Assembly (NCBI RefSeq): GCF_029868625.1
Contig: NZ_JARWOJ010000248.1
Span: 1 to 59,448, forward strand
DNA: 59,448 nt
From: Nocardia neocaledoniensis
GTDB taxonomy: Bacteria; Actinomycetota; Actinomycetes; Mycobacteriales; Mycobacteriaceae
Direction of reading: 5' to 3'
The position numbers and the translations under genes were made by a program. Numbering within the stretch: the stretch's first letter is position 1; every line of letters starts with the position of its first letter. A model generated the notes under the pieces. It was given only the letters and a program-made list of their open reading frames with translations. It had not been told where the DNA came from and ran no database searches. Below are positions 49,856-57,661 of the stretch, in pieces.

Positions 49856-52645
49856 TCAACCATCCAGACTCTTCGCTCCGAGCTCCGCGCGCAGCAACGC
49901 CAGAGCGACCTCATCAGGGTCCTGCCGGTCACCGGGAGCCACCGGCTCCGCGGCGGCGGCCAGCATCTCTTGCTCCTCCTCCGGCGTCGGCGGTGCCAAT
50001 GGGGCATCACCACGCGCGGATTCCCCACCCGACCGGCCCGGATCGGACGAGTACCCCTCCTCGGGGCCCGGGTCGTCCGGTAGGTCGGGGAAATCGGGCG
50101 GCGGGATGTCGTCGTCACCGGCCGGCTTGGCTTGGCCCGCCGGATTGCCCTTCGTCTGGCTGGGGCGCGAGAATTTCGGCCGTCCCGCCGGCTTGGCCTC
50201 GCCCTGCCCCGGCCCGCGTGCCGCGTTGCCCGCGGCCTTCGCCGCCGGAGCGGGTCGCGGCGCGGGCGTCCCCGTCTCCCAGCGCACATCCAGCTCCCGC
50301 CCGAGCACCGCCCGGACCGCCGATCGCACCGCGTCGATATTGCGCGGATCCGACAGCCGCTGCGCCAACGGCGGGCTCTGATGCGCGAAAACGATGGTGC
50401 TGCCCTCGGCCCGCGACACCGCCGCCCCCGACAACAGCGCCTGCAGGGTAGGCCCGAACTCCCGCACCTTCCCCTTGATCTCCGCCCAGGCCCCCTCGAC
50501 CAGCGTGACGAGGTCCTCCGCCGGTGCGGCGGGTGCAGCGGCAGTCGCTGGTTCCGGACTCTGCACAGCGGCGGGCTCCGCACTCGGCGCCGCCACCTGC
50601 CCGGCGTCGGGCTCCGGACTCGGCGCGGGCGACTGCGGGGATGCCTGCGCCGCGAAATCTCGGTGTGCCGCGGCGGGCTGCTCCGGCGCGGCGGTGCGCT
50701 GCGGCGCCTTCGACTCGTCCGGCGCCTGAGCCGACCCGAGATCGGGCCGCTGCTGAGACGAATTCGATTGCTGTACCGCGGTTTCCGACTCCAGCGACCG
50801 CGCGTCGGGATCCGCGATTCTCGGCGCCGTCGCGCCGGTCACCTGCTCGGCGGCCGTGCCGTTCATCGCCGTGGCGACGGCGTTCTCCTGCCCGGAACCG
50901 GCGACCGACTGCCCTTCCACCCCACTCGGGTCCGGCGTGACCCGCTGCGGCGTCGGCGCGTTCGGTTCCGTCGCTGGCGTGGCCTGCTGCGGCGTCGGCG
51001 CGTTCGATTCCGTCGCTGGCGTGGCCTGCTGCGGCGTCGGCGCGTTCGATTCCGTAGCCGGCGTGACCTGGTGCGGCGTCGGCGCGTTCGGTTCCGTAGC
51101 CGACGTGACCTGGTGCGGCGTCGGCGCGTTCGATTCCGTAGCCGACGTGACCTGCTGCGGCGTCGGCGCGTTCGGCTCCGTGGGCTGTGCGGTGTGACGC
51201 GGGTCCGACACGCCCTGGTCCACGACCGGCGCACTTCGCTCGGCGGGGATCTGCGGGCCGGGATCGGCGGGTGGACGGGCGGCCGGGCCCGTGGCGGTTT
51301 CGTCGCGGTGCGCCTCGGAGGGCACTGGTCCGCCTGTAGCCGCTTCCTTTTCGGCGCGGGCGGCGGCCAGGAGTTCCGCGCCACGGCGGCGGTTCGTTCC
51401 ACCCGCGGGCGCGGCCGGACGTTCGGCCTGCGGCGCGGCAGCGGACGTCGCTTCAGCGGCGGGGGCCGAGCGCGCGGAAGAGACAGCGCCACTTGCGAAC
51501 CCGCGTTCGAGGCGTTCGAGGCGTTGCAAAGTCGCGGACTCGGTGTCGGAGACCGAGGGCAAGAGCATCCGGGCGCAGATGACCTCGAGGAGCAGGCGCG
51601 GGGCGGTGGCGCCGCGCATTTCGCCGAGGCCCTCGTGCAGGAGTTCGGCGTAGCGGGTGAGGGTGGCCGGGCCGATGCGTTCGGCCTGGTCACGCATGCG
51701 TTCCAGGACGTCGCCGGGACCGGAGACCAGGCCGCGGTCGGCGGCGTCGGGCACCGCGCGCAGCAGGATCAGATCGCGCAGGCGCTCGAGCAGGTCGACG
51801 GCGAAACGGCGCGGATCGTGGCCCGCCTCCATCACGCTGTCGATCGTGCCGAACAGGGCGGCGCCGTCGTCGGCGGCCAACGCGTCGATGGCGTCGTCGA
51901 TCAGCGCCACATCCGTGACGCCGAGCAGCGAGACCGCGCGCTGGTAGGTGACGCCGTCGGGCCCCGCGCCGGCCAGCAGCTGGTCGAGCACGCTCAGACT
52001 GTCACGCGGCGAGCCGCCACCGGCCCGGATGACCAGCGGATACACCGCCTCCTCCACCGGCACGTGCTCCTGCTCGCAGATCTTGCCGAGCAGGCCGCGC
52101 ATGGTGGCCGGGGGCAGCAGCCGGAACGGATAGTGGTGCGTGCGCGAGCGGATCGTCGGCAGCACCTTGTCCGGCTCGGTCGTGGCGAAGATGAAGATCA
52201 GATGGGCAGGCGGTTCCTCGACGATCTTGAGCAGCGCGTTGAAGCCCGCCGTGGTGACCATGTGCGCCTCGTCGACGATGAACACGCGATAGCGCGACTC
52301 GGCGGGCGCGTAGAACGCGCGGTCGCGCAGTTCACGGGTGTCGTCGACACCACCGTGGCTGGCGGCGTCGAGCTCGATGACGTCCAGATTGCCCGCGCCG
52401 CCCGGCCCGAGCGCCACGCAGGAGGGACAGACACCGCACGGCGTCGAGGTCGGGCCCTCCACGCAGTTGAGCGAGCGCGCGAGAATGCGTGCCGAGGAGG
52501 TCTTTCCGCAGCCGCGCGGCCCGGAGAACAGATACGCATGGCTGATCCGCCCGGTGTCCAGCGCCGTACTCAGCGGGTCGGTGACATGCTCCTGACCCAC
52601 TACCTCAGCGAATGTCGCCGGTCGATACTTCCGGTACAGAGCCAC
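49856..52645 (-). CDS. dnaX: DNA polymerase III subunits gamma and tau
   Basis: 929 residues from the GTG at 52645 (ALYRKYRPATFAEVVGQEHV, the conserved DnaX start). Walker A GPRGCGKTS is at 42-50, the zinc module uses C61, C70, C73 and C76, and Walker B is VFIVDEAH. Residues to about 370 are the clamp-loader core; the rest is a long, poorly conserved tail rich in Pro, Ala and Thr, including six 14-residue repeats (about 484-567), then a conserved tau-like domain (VTLVEGAWAEIKGKVREFGP) and an acidic end. A TAGCCT -10 box lies 7 nt before the GTG, so the mRNA may be leaderless. The position matches Rv3721c. Confidence 0.95.
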   Translation of the reverse strand: MALYRKYRPATFAEVVGQEHVTDPLSTALDTGRISHAYLFSGPRGCGKTSSARILARSLNCVEGPTSTPCGVCPSCVALGPGGAGNLDVIELDAASHGGVDDTRELRDRAFYAPAESRYRVFIVDEAHMVTTAGFNALLKIVEEPPAHLIFIFATTEPDKVLPTIRSRTHHYPFRLLPPATMRGLLGKICEQEHVPVEEAVYPLVIRAGGGSPRDSLSVLDQLLAGAGPDGVTYQRAVSLLGVTDVALIDDAIDALAADDGAALFGTIDSVMEAGHDPRRFAVDLLERLRDLILLRAVPDAADRGLVSGPGDVLERMRDQAERIGPATLTRYAELLHEGLGEMRGATAPRLLLEVICARMLLPSVSDTESATLQRLERLERGFASGAVSSARSAPAAEATSAAAPQAERPAAPAGGTNRRRGAELLAAARAEKEAATGGPVPSEAHRDETATGPAARPPADPGPQIPAERSAPVVDQGVSDPRHTAQPTEPNAPTPQQVTSATESNAPTPHQVTSATEPNAPTPHQVTPATESNAPTPQQATPATESNAPTPQQATPATEPNAPTPQRVTPDPSGVEGQSVAGSGQENAVATAMNGTAAEQVTGATAPRIADPDARSLESETAVQQSNSSQQRPDLGSAQAPDESKAPQRTAAPEQPAAAHRDFAAQASPQSPAPSPEPDAGQVAAPSAEPAAVQSPEPATAAAPAAPAEDLVTLVEGAWAEIKGKVREFGPTLQALLSGAAVSRAEGSTIVFAHQSPPLAQRLSDPRNIDAVRSAVRAVLGRELDVRWETGTPAPRPAPAAKAAGNAARGPGQGEAKPAGRPKFSRPSQTKGNPAGQAKPAGDDDIPPPDFPDLPDDPGPEEGYSSDPGRSGGESARGDAPLAPPTPEEEQEMLAAAAEPVAPGDRQDPDEVALALLRAELGAKSLDG
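50946..51197 (-). repeat. 42-bp tandem repeat, six copies, inside dnaX
   Basis: The plus-strand core TGCGGCGTCGGCGCGTTCG recurs at 50946, 50988, 51030, 51072, 51114 and 51156, exactly 42 bp apart. On the coding strand each copy encodes 14 residues of the form ATESNAPTPQQVTP, with Gln/His, Ser/Pro and Ala/Val variation between copies. The in-frame unit length means copy-number change would not break dnaX. Confidence 0.9.
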
Positions 52646-52652
52646 GGCCCAC

Positions 52653-52658
52653 AGGCTA
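52653..52658 (-). promoter_or_regulatory. -10 box for leaderless dnaX transcript
   Basis: On the minus strand TAGCCT (52658-52653) fits TANNNT and ends 7 nt before the GTG at 52645. No Shine-Dalgarno sequence lies between them. Confidence 0.45.
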
Positions 52659-53085
52659 CCGGCGAGGTGTGACAGGCGGGTGTGCGGCTGACGCATCGCG
52701 CCCCGTCCCGAAGACCGCTCCGCAAACGTGACATGAATCACAACTCTGGTCGAGGTCGGAACAATCCCGACAAAGCTAGGTGACCAGGTGCAACGGCCGA
52801 GCTATCAACTACTCCACACGCGGCGAATCCCCCCGCGAAAAGCCATCAATCCTGGTTGCTTCGAGAATGCGTACTCACTGCCTGATATGGCCCGACATTC
52901 TGGAAGTAACGAAACCATCAACCGTGGTGACAGCGTCGCAAGCCCCTGGCTACCGTGGATCTCGGCAACTTCGGTGGCCAAACCTTCATCAGGTTGGTGA
53001 CCCCGGCCGGTCCCTCATCCCGACCGGGGCACAACCTTCGCGCACCGTATCGCTCCCCCACCGCCGACCGGAGGAACGTTTCACC
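52659..53085. other. Long divergent intergenic region with hairpins, no gene seen
   Basis: About 440 bp separate dnaX from the divergent 275-aa gene. An open frame runs through part of it but its composition is non-coding. Near the right side two hairpins follow one another: AACCT/AGGTT around TCATC (52981-52995), and CCCC-bulge-GGTC with GACCGGGG (53001-53029) around a loop CCTCATCCC; both loops contain TCATC. GGAGGA at 53070-53075 is the ribosome site of the next gene. The signature GGAAG loop of an SRP RNA is not recognisable. Confidence 0.5.
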
Positions 53086-53913
53086 GTGCTGTCGTGTGAT
53101 GACATCGCAGCCGCTTGGCTCGCCCACACCGATTTCGCCGGCGACCACGCCGCGGTCGGCCTGCTGAGCCGGGCGATCAGCCCCCAGGACTTCGACATCA
53201 AACGCGATTCGCTGCCCGTCGCCGCGGCGGCGGACCCGGCGACCGCCGCCGCCATCCTGCAACTGCTCGAACGCGGGCAGGTGCCGACCATGGCCGCGAT
53301 CCGCACCCTCACCGCGCAGAACGAGATGCGCCGCGAGGCCGAGCGGATCGAACGCCTAGGCAGGCGCGCGCAGCGCAGCATCGACGAGTTCGGCCGCATC
53401 CTGGCCAGGCTCGCCGCCGCGCACTGGACCGAACACGGCATCGGCCCCACCCGGCGCGACATCCTCGCCGACGCCGAGATCACCGAGCTCATCGCCGAGC
53501 GGGTCGGTGAGATCGCGCCGTCGGCCGTGAAACATCTGTGGCTGATCGAGCGCGCGCAGCGGGCGGGCTGGATCGCCTCGAACGCGAACCCGGGTTCGCT
53601 GTGCCCGGCCCGCCGCTGGCACACCACGAAATACGGCAACCGGGTGTCGCAGAAGCCGGTCAACATGGTCGGCAAGCTCGTCGCCGGATTCGTCGTCGAC
53701 CACATCGCCGAACGCGGCAGGCCACCGAGCTGGGCGGCACTGGCCCGCGACGTGCGCGACGACCGTGGCCGCCGCGTCTTCTTCGACGTCGCAGACGCGC
53801 ACGCCCAGCGCCGCTGGCTGGTCACCGCCGAGTGGCTCGCCGACAGCGACGACGATCTCCCGACACCGGGAAAGCGCGGTCGCCGCGCACTGGCGAAGGA
53901 AAACCGCAGCTAG
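53086..53913 (+). CDS. Hypothetical protein, 275 aa, possible DNA-binding helical protein
   Basis: I do not recognise the family. From the GTG at 53086 (LSCDDIAAAWLAHTDFAGDH) the protein is mostly helical, with a basic Arg-rich coil (NEMRREAERIERLGRRAQRS), a segment GPTRRDILADAEITELIAER that resembles a helix-turn-helix, and a C-terminus ending in RRALAKENRS. The overall look is that of a nucleic-acid-binding protein. The start is set by GGAGGA 10 nt upstream and by the change from non-coding to coding composition there. It is divergent from dnaX and 79 bp before the ammonium transporter gene. Confidence 0.7.
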   Translation: MLSCDDIAAAWLAHTDFAGDHAAVGLLSRAISPQDFDIKRDSLPVAAAADPATAAAILQLLERGQVPTMAAIRTLTAQNEMRREAERIERLGRRAQRSIDEFGRILARLAAAHWTEHGIGPTRRDILADAEITELIAERVGEIAPSAVKHLWLIERAQRAGWIASNANPGSLCPARRWHTTKYGNRVSQKPVNMVGKLVAGFVVDHIAERGRPPSWAALARDVRDDRGRRVFFDVADAHAQRRWLVTAEWLADSDDDLPTPGKRGRRALAKENRS

Positions 53914-53992
53914 TACCCGCCGCTATCACGCGACCAGGTAGATCGTCGGGTAATTTCCTTCCACGCACTCACGCGTCGAAGAAGGAGTTTCC

Positions 53993-55273
53993 GTGCCCGC
54001 AACGATCGATCCTGCGGCCACCGCCTGGCTGTTAGCGGCTACCGCCATGGTGCTGTTGATGACGCCCGCGCTGGCGGTCTTCTACGGCGGGATGGTGCGC
54101 TCGACCGGCGTGCTGAACATGCTGATGATGAGCTTCATCGCGATCCCGCTGGTCACCGTGGTCTGGCTGGTCGCCGGATACAGCCTCGCCTTCGGCGACG
54201 ACGCGGGCGGCGGCCTCATCGGCAACCTGGACAAGGCGGGGCTGGCCGGGATCAATCCCGACTCCGTGCGCGGGACGATCCCGGAACTGCTGTTCGTCAC
54301 CTTCCAGCTGACCTTCGCGATCCTCACCGCGGCGCTGGTCTCCGGCGCGATCGCCGACCGCGCGAAGTTCACCGGCTGGATGGTCTTCGTCCCGCTGTGG
54401 ACGCTCGCGGTGTACGCGCCCATCGCGCACTGGGTGTGGGGTCCCGATGGTTGGCTGCTCGGTTTCGGCGCGCTCGACTACGCGGGCGGCCTGGTCGTCG
54501 AGATCGCTTCCGGCGCTTCGGCACTGGCCCTGGCGCTGGTGCTCGGCCCGCGTATCGGCTTCAACATCGACGCGATGCGTCCCCACAATCTGCCGTTCGT
54601 GCTGCTCGGCGCCGGGCTGCTGTGGTTCGGCTGGTTCGGTTTCAACGCCGGATCGGCGCTCGGCGCGAGCGGCACGGCGGCGGCGGTCTTCCTGAACACC
54701 CTGGTGGCGGGCAGTCTCGGCATGCTCGGCTGGCTGCTCGTCGAGCAGATCCGCGACGGTAGGCCGACGACCTTCGGCGCGGCCTCGGGCGCGGTGGCCG
54801 GCCTGGTGGCGATCACTCCGTCCTGCGGCGTGATCAACACGCTCGGTGCGGTGATCGTCGGCCTGGCGGCGGGCATCGTGTGTTCGTTCGCCGTCGGCTG
54901 GAAACACAAGGCGGGCTACGACGATTCGCTCGACGTGGTGGGCGTGCACTTCGTCGGCGGCATCGTCGGCACGATCCTGATCGGCCTGCTCGCGACCGAG
55001 GTGATGACGGGCGGGGTGAACGGCCTGTTCTACGGCGGCGGTTTCGCGCAGCTCGGCAAGCAGCTGGTGGCGGTGCTCGTGGTGGCCGCGTACGCGTTCG
55101 CGGTGTCGTTCGTCCTCGGCAAGGGCATCGACAAGATCATCGGCTTCCGCGTGAGCAAGGAGGACGAGACCGCGGGCATCGACTTCGCCCTGCACGCCGA
55201 GACCGCGTATGCCGAAGGCGTGCACGGCAGTTCGCCGCGCCGCTTCGGCGAAGGGCACTACGGCGGGCACTGA
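53993..55273 (+). CDS. amt: Ammonium transporter Amt, with Glu replacing the first pore His
   Basis: 426 residues, eleven predicted membrane helices, Amt/Mep/Rh family. PLWTLAVYAPIAHWVWGPDG and GFNAGSALGASGTAAAVFLN are family signatures. The ammonium pore normally has twin histidines; the second is present (H319 in VGVHFVGG) but the first is Glu (E170 in GGLVVEIASG), as in some fungal Mep proteins. AAGGAG (53982-53987) is 5 nt before the GTG start. No GlnK/GlnD genes follow, unlike the usual amtB-glnK operon; the next gene is convergent 3 bp away. Confidence 0.93.
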   Translation: MPATIDPAATAWLLAATAMVLLMTPALAVFYGGMVRSTGVLNMLMMSFIAIPLVTVVWLVAGYSLAFGDDAGGGLIGNLDKAGLAGINPDSVRGTIPELLFVTFQLTFAILTAALVSGAIADRAKFTGWMVFVPLWTLAVYAPIAHWVWGPDGWLLGFGALDYAGGLVVEIASGASALALALVLGPRIGFNIDAMRPHNLPFVLLGAGLLWFGWFGFNAGSALGASGTAAAVFLNTLVAGSLGMLGWLLVEQIRDGRPTTFGAASGAVAGLVAITPSCGVINTLGAVIVGLAAGIVCSFAVGWKHKAGYDDSLDVVGVHFVGGIVGTILIGLLATEVMTGGVNGLFYGGGFAQLGKQLVAVLVVAAYAFAVSFVLGKGIDKIIGFRVSKEDETAGIDFALHAETAYAEGVHGSSPRRFGEGHYGGH

Positions 55274-55276
55274 CCG

Positions 55277-56419
55277 CTAGCTGACCTCGTCGGCCGGGGC
55301 CAGCCAGGTGTTGCACTCGAAGTTGCGGTTCTTGGTGTAGCCGTGGTTGTACCAGTTGCCGTTGTGTTCGGGAGTGCCGTGATCGCGGTGGCGGCCGTCG
55401 CCGTCACCGCGGTTGTAGTTGTGCTTCACCGCGGCGTAGCCCTCCTGCGAGGTCCACGAGCCGCCCGCCTCCGAGGAACCGATGTACATGCCGCCGAAGC
55501 AGCTGGCCTGCAACTCCATTCGGCGTGAGGTCTCCAGGCCGCCCGCCGACATGGTGCCCTGTTCCCGGCGCTGATTCGACGAGGCCTGCAGCAGACCGGT
55601 GAGTCCCTGCACGTGGTGTCCGTATTCGTGGGCGTACACCGACAGCGCCTCCATCGGCGGGTACGGGGTGTTGTGCAGCACCAGACCCGCCGTGGACATG
55701 TAGATCGTGCTCGACGCGCTGCAATAGAAGGCATCGCTGCTCGCCCCGCCGCAGGGCGAGGACAACTCCGACGGATTCACCGCGACGACCAGGCCCGGAC
55801 TGCGGAACGGCAGGTTCGCCGCCGCGAGATTGGCCTTCCACATCTGGTCGAGGCAGACCTGCGCCGCGGCGAAGAACGCCTTGGCGACGGCGGCGTCGGT
55901 CGACCAGCGGGGCAGGTCGCAATCGAGATTGCCGAGGCCGGCGGCGTCGTCACGGAACAGCGGATGCTGACCGAGCGCGATCACCGGTTGCGGCCCAGCG
56001 GGTTTCGTCGTGGTCGGCGCGGTGGTGCGGGCCGAGGTGCGCACGGTGGTCGTGCTGGTCGGCGCCGAACTCGTCGTCGGCACCGGCGAATTCGAGCTGT
56101 AGGTGTGGCTCGGCGGGGTCGTGGTCGCGGCCTGATTCGCCGAGGTCTGCTCCGACATCGCGACAGCGGCCACCACCAGCGCACCCACGATCCCGCACAC
56201 GGTCAACACGGTGAGCAGGGAGCCGAACCAGCCGCTCTTGCGCGGCGGCGGTCGCCGATACCCGTGCGGCGCATAGCCGTACGGCGGCGGCAGTGGGCGG
56301 CCGTACGGTGGCGGCATGGGCTGCCCATACGGCTGCTGATACCCGTACGGCTGCTGGTGGTAGCCGTAGGGCTGCGGCGGCTGCCCGTACATCGGTCCGG
56401 GACGCGGCGGCATGCTCAC
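55277..56419 (-). CDS. Membrane-anchored neutral zinc metallopeptidase (YpfJ-like), copy 1
   Basis: 380 residues. A Pro/Tyr/Gly/Gln-rich cytoplasmic tail (1-62) precedes one membrane helix (about 65-88), a Ser/Thr linker and an external domain. The catalytic motif HEYGH is at 264-268 with further ligands in ELQASCFGGMYIG. Paired cysteines (167, 189, 223, 233) suggest disulfides, consistent with an extracellular position. It is one of two adjacent paralogs, 52 bp from the second, both leftward. The substrate is unknown. Confidence 0.88.
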   Translation of the reverse strand: MSMPPRPGPMYGQPPQPYGYHQQPYGYQQPYGQPMPPPYGRPLPPPYGYAPHGYRRPPPRKSGWFGSLLTVLTVCGIVGALVVAAVAMSEQTSANQAATTTPPSHTYSSNSPVPTTSSAPTSTTTVRTSARTTAPTTTKPAGPQPVIALGQHPLFRDDAAGLGNLDCDLPRWSTDAAVAKAFFAAAQVCLDQMWKANLAAANLPFRSPGLVVAVNPSELSSPCGGASSDAFYCSASSTIYMSTAGLVLHNTPYPPMEALSVYAHEYGHHVQGLTGLLQASSNQRREQGTMSAGGLETSRRMELQASCFGGMYIGSSEAGGSWTSQEGYAAVKHNYNRGDGDGRHRDHGTPEHNGNWYNHGYTKNRNFECNTWLAPADEVS

Positions 56420-56471
56420 AACGACAACTCCACACTCGACATCGAACGGCCCCCTCCGCGAACGTCGCGAG

Positions 56472-57584
56472 CTAGCTCACTTCGCTGGCGGACGCCGTGA
56501 AAGTGTTGCACTGAGCGGTGAGGTTGCGCTCCAGGCCCGCCTCGAACCACTGGCCGCCGTGCTCGGAGGTGCCGTGGTCGCGCATGTCGCCGGGACCGTC
56601 GCCGCGCCCGTAGGAGTCCTTGGTGGCGAGGGTGACCTGGCCCGAGGACAGCGAACCGCCGCCCTTCGACGAGGCGATGAACATGCCGTCGAAGCAGTTG
56701 GCCTGCAGCTCTACTCGGCGCGAGAGCTCGAGACCCTTGTCGGAGCGGACACCCGCGTCGACCCGTTCGCTGTTGGCCTTGCGCAGGATGCCGGACTGGG
56801 CCTGCACGTGGTGGCCGTACTCGTGCGCGAACACCGACAGGTAGATGACCCAGTTGTCGCGGAACTGCTCGGTCTGCAGCTGGCTGATCGGCATGTAGAT
56901 CGTCTTGTTGGCCGCGCAGTAGAAGGCGGCGAAGTTGCTCGTCGACCCGGTGCACGGGGTGGTGATGCCCGCGGTCGTCGCGGTGACGCTCAGCGTGGGC
57001 GATTCGAACGGCAGGTTGTTCGCGGCCATCACCGGCTTCCACGCCGCCTCGAGGCAGGTCGCGGCGGATTCGAAGAACGCGCGCGCCTTCTCCACCTGGG
57101 TGCCCCACGGCGCGTAGTCGCAGGCGGCGGGGACCAGGGTGCCGTCGGCATCGGTGAGCAGCGGATTGTCGGCGGTCGCCGCGGGCGCGGTGCCGGGCTG
57201 AGGCTCGTAGGTGGTGCTCGGCTTGGGGCCGATCGCCCCGATCCCGACGTCGATCCCGGTGTTGACGGCGAACTTCACCAGACCGCCGACGACGAGGAAG
57301 ACGATCACGAGCAGCAGCGAGGTCAGTCCGCCGCGGCCTTTGCGCGGTGGCGGAGTCGGCCTGCCGGGCGGCCCGTAGGGCATCGGCGGTGGCCGGTAGC
57401 CGGACGGCGGGCCGTAGCCCTGCCGCGGCGCGTAGCCCTGTGGATATCCCTGCGGCTGTGGATAACCCTGCGGACCGTAGCCCGGTTGCGGTCGATATCC
57501 CGGTGGCGGACCGTACCCAGGGGGCGGCGGAACCGGTCGTCCACCTGGACCGACCGGGCCATAACCGTACGGTGGTTGGGTCAC
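56472..57584 (-). CDS. Membrane-anchored neutral zinc metallopeptidase (YpfJ-like), copy 2
   Basis: 370 residues from the GTG at 57584. It has the same plan as its neighbour: a tail with GYGPQGYPQPQ-type repeats (about 1-80), a membrane helix (about 86-108), and an external domain with HEYGH (254-258) and ELQANCFDGMFIA. Cysteines occur at the same relative places as in copy 1. The two proteins differ considerably outside the active site, so this is an old duplication rather than a recent one. An in-frame extension to 57641 is rejected because GGGGGAC precedes the GTG and the tail composition starts there. Confidence 0.88.
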   Translation of the reverse strand: MTQPPYGYGPVGPGGRPVPPPPGYGPPPGYRPQPGYGPQGYPQPQGYPQGYAPRQGYGPPSGYRPPPMPYGPPGRPTPPPRKGRGGLTSLLLVIVFLVVGGLVKFAVNTGIDVGIGAIGPKPSTTYEPQPGTAPAATADNPLLTDADGTLVPAACDYAPWGTQVEKARAFFESAATCLEAAWKPVMAANNLPFESPTLSVTATTAGITTPCTGSTSNFAAFYCAANKTIYMPISQLQTEQFRDNWVIYLSVFAHEYGHHVQAQSGILRKANSERVDAGVRSDKGLELSRRVELQANCFDGMFIASSKGGGSLSSGQVTLATKDSYGRGDGPGDMRDHGTSEHGGQWFEAGLERNLTAQCNTFTASASEVS

Positions 57585-57661
57585 GTCCCCCGTACCCCCT
57601 CGTCTCGTGAGTCGCCGACAGCCGCTGACGCAGAATAGCAAGCTGTCTAGAGTAAGCAGCC

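Noticed and set aside
46373..50083. 1236-codon open frame antisense to fadB and fadA
   Set aside because: Shadow frame running across two convincing genes and the intergenic region between fadA and dnaX. Translation is Gly/Asp/Val/Arg low-complexity.
50946..51197. CRISPR array
   Set aside because: The repeats are contiguous 42-bp units in frame with dnaX, with no spacers and no cas genes.
52780..53085. N-terminal extension of the 275-aa protein
   Set aside because: Composition is non-coding (many Ser, Pro and Ile codons with random third positions), and GGAGGA precedes the GTG at 53086.
52659..53085. Signal recognition particle RNA gene near dnaX
   Set aside because: The gene is often found near dnaX in related genomes, but the conserved GGAAG-type apical loop and flanking stem could not be found on either strand.
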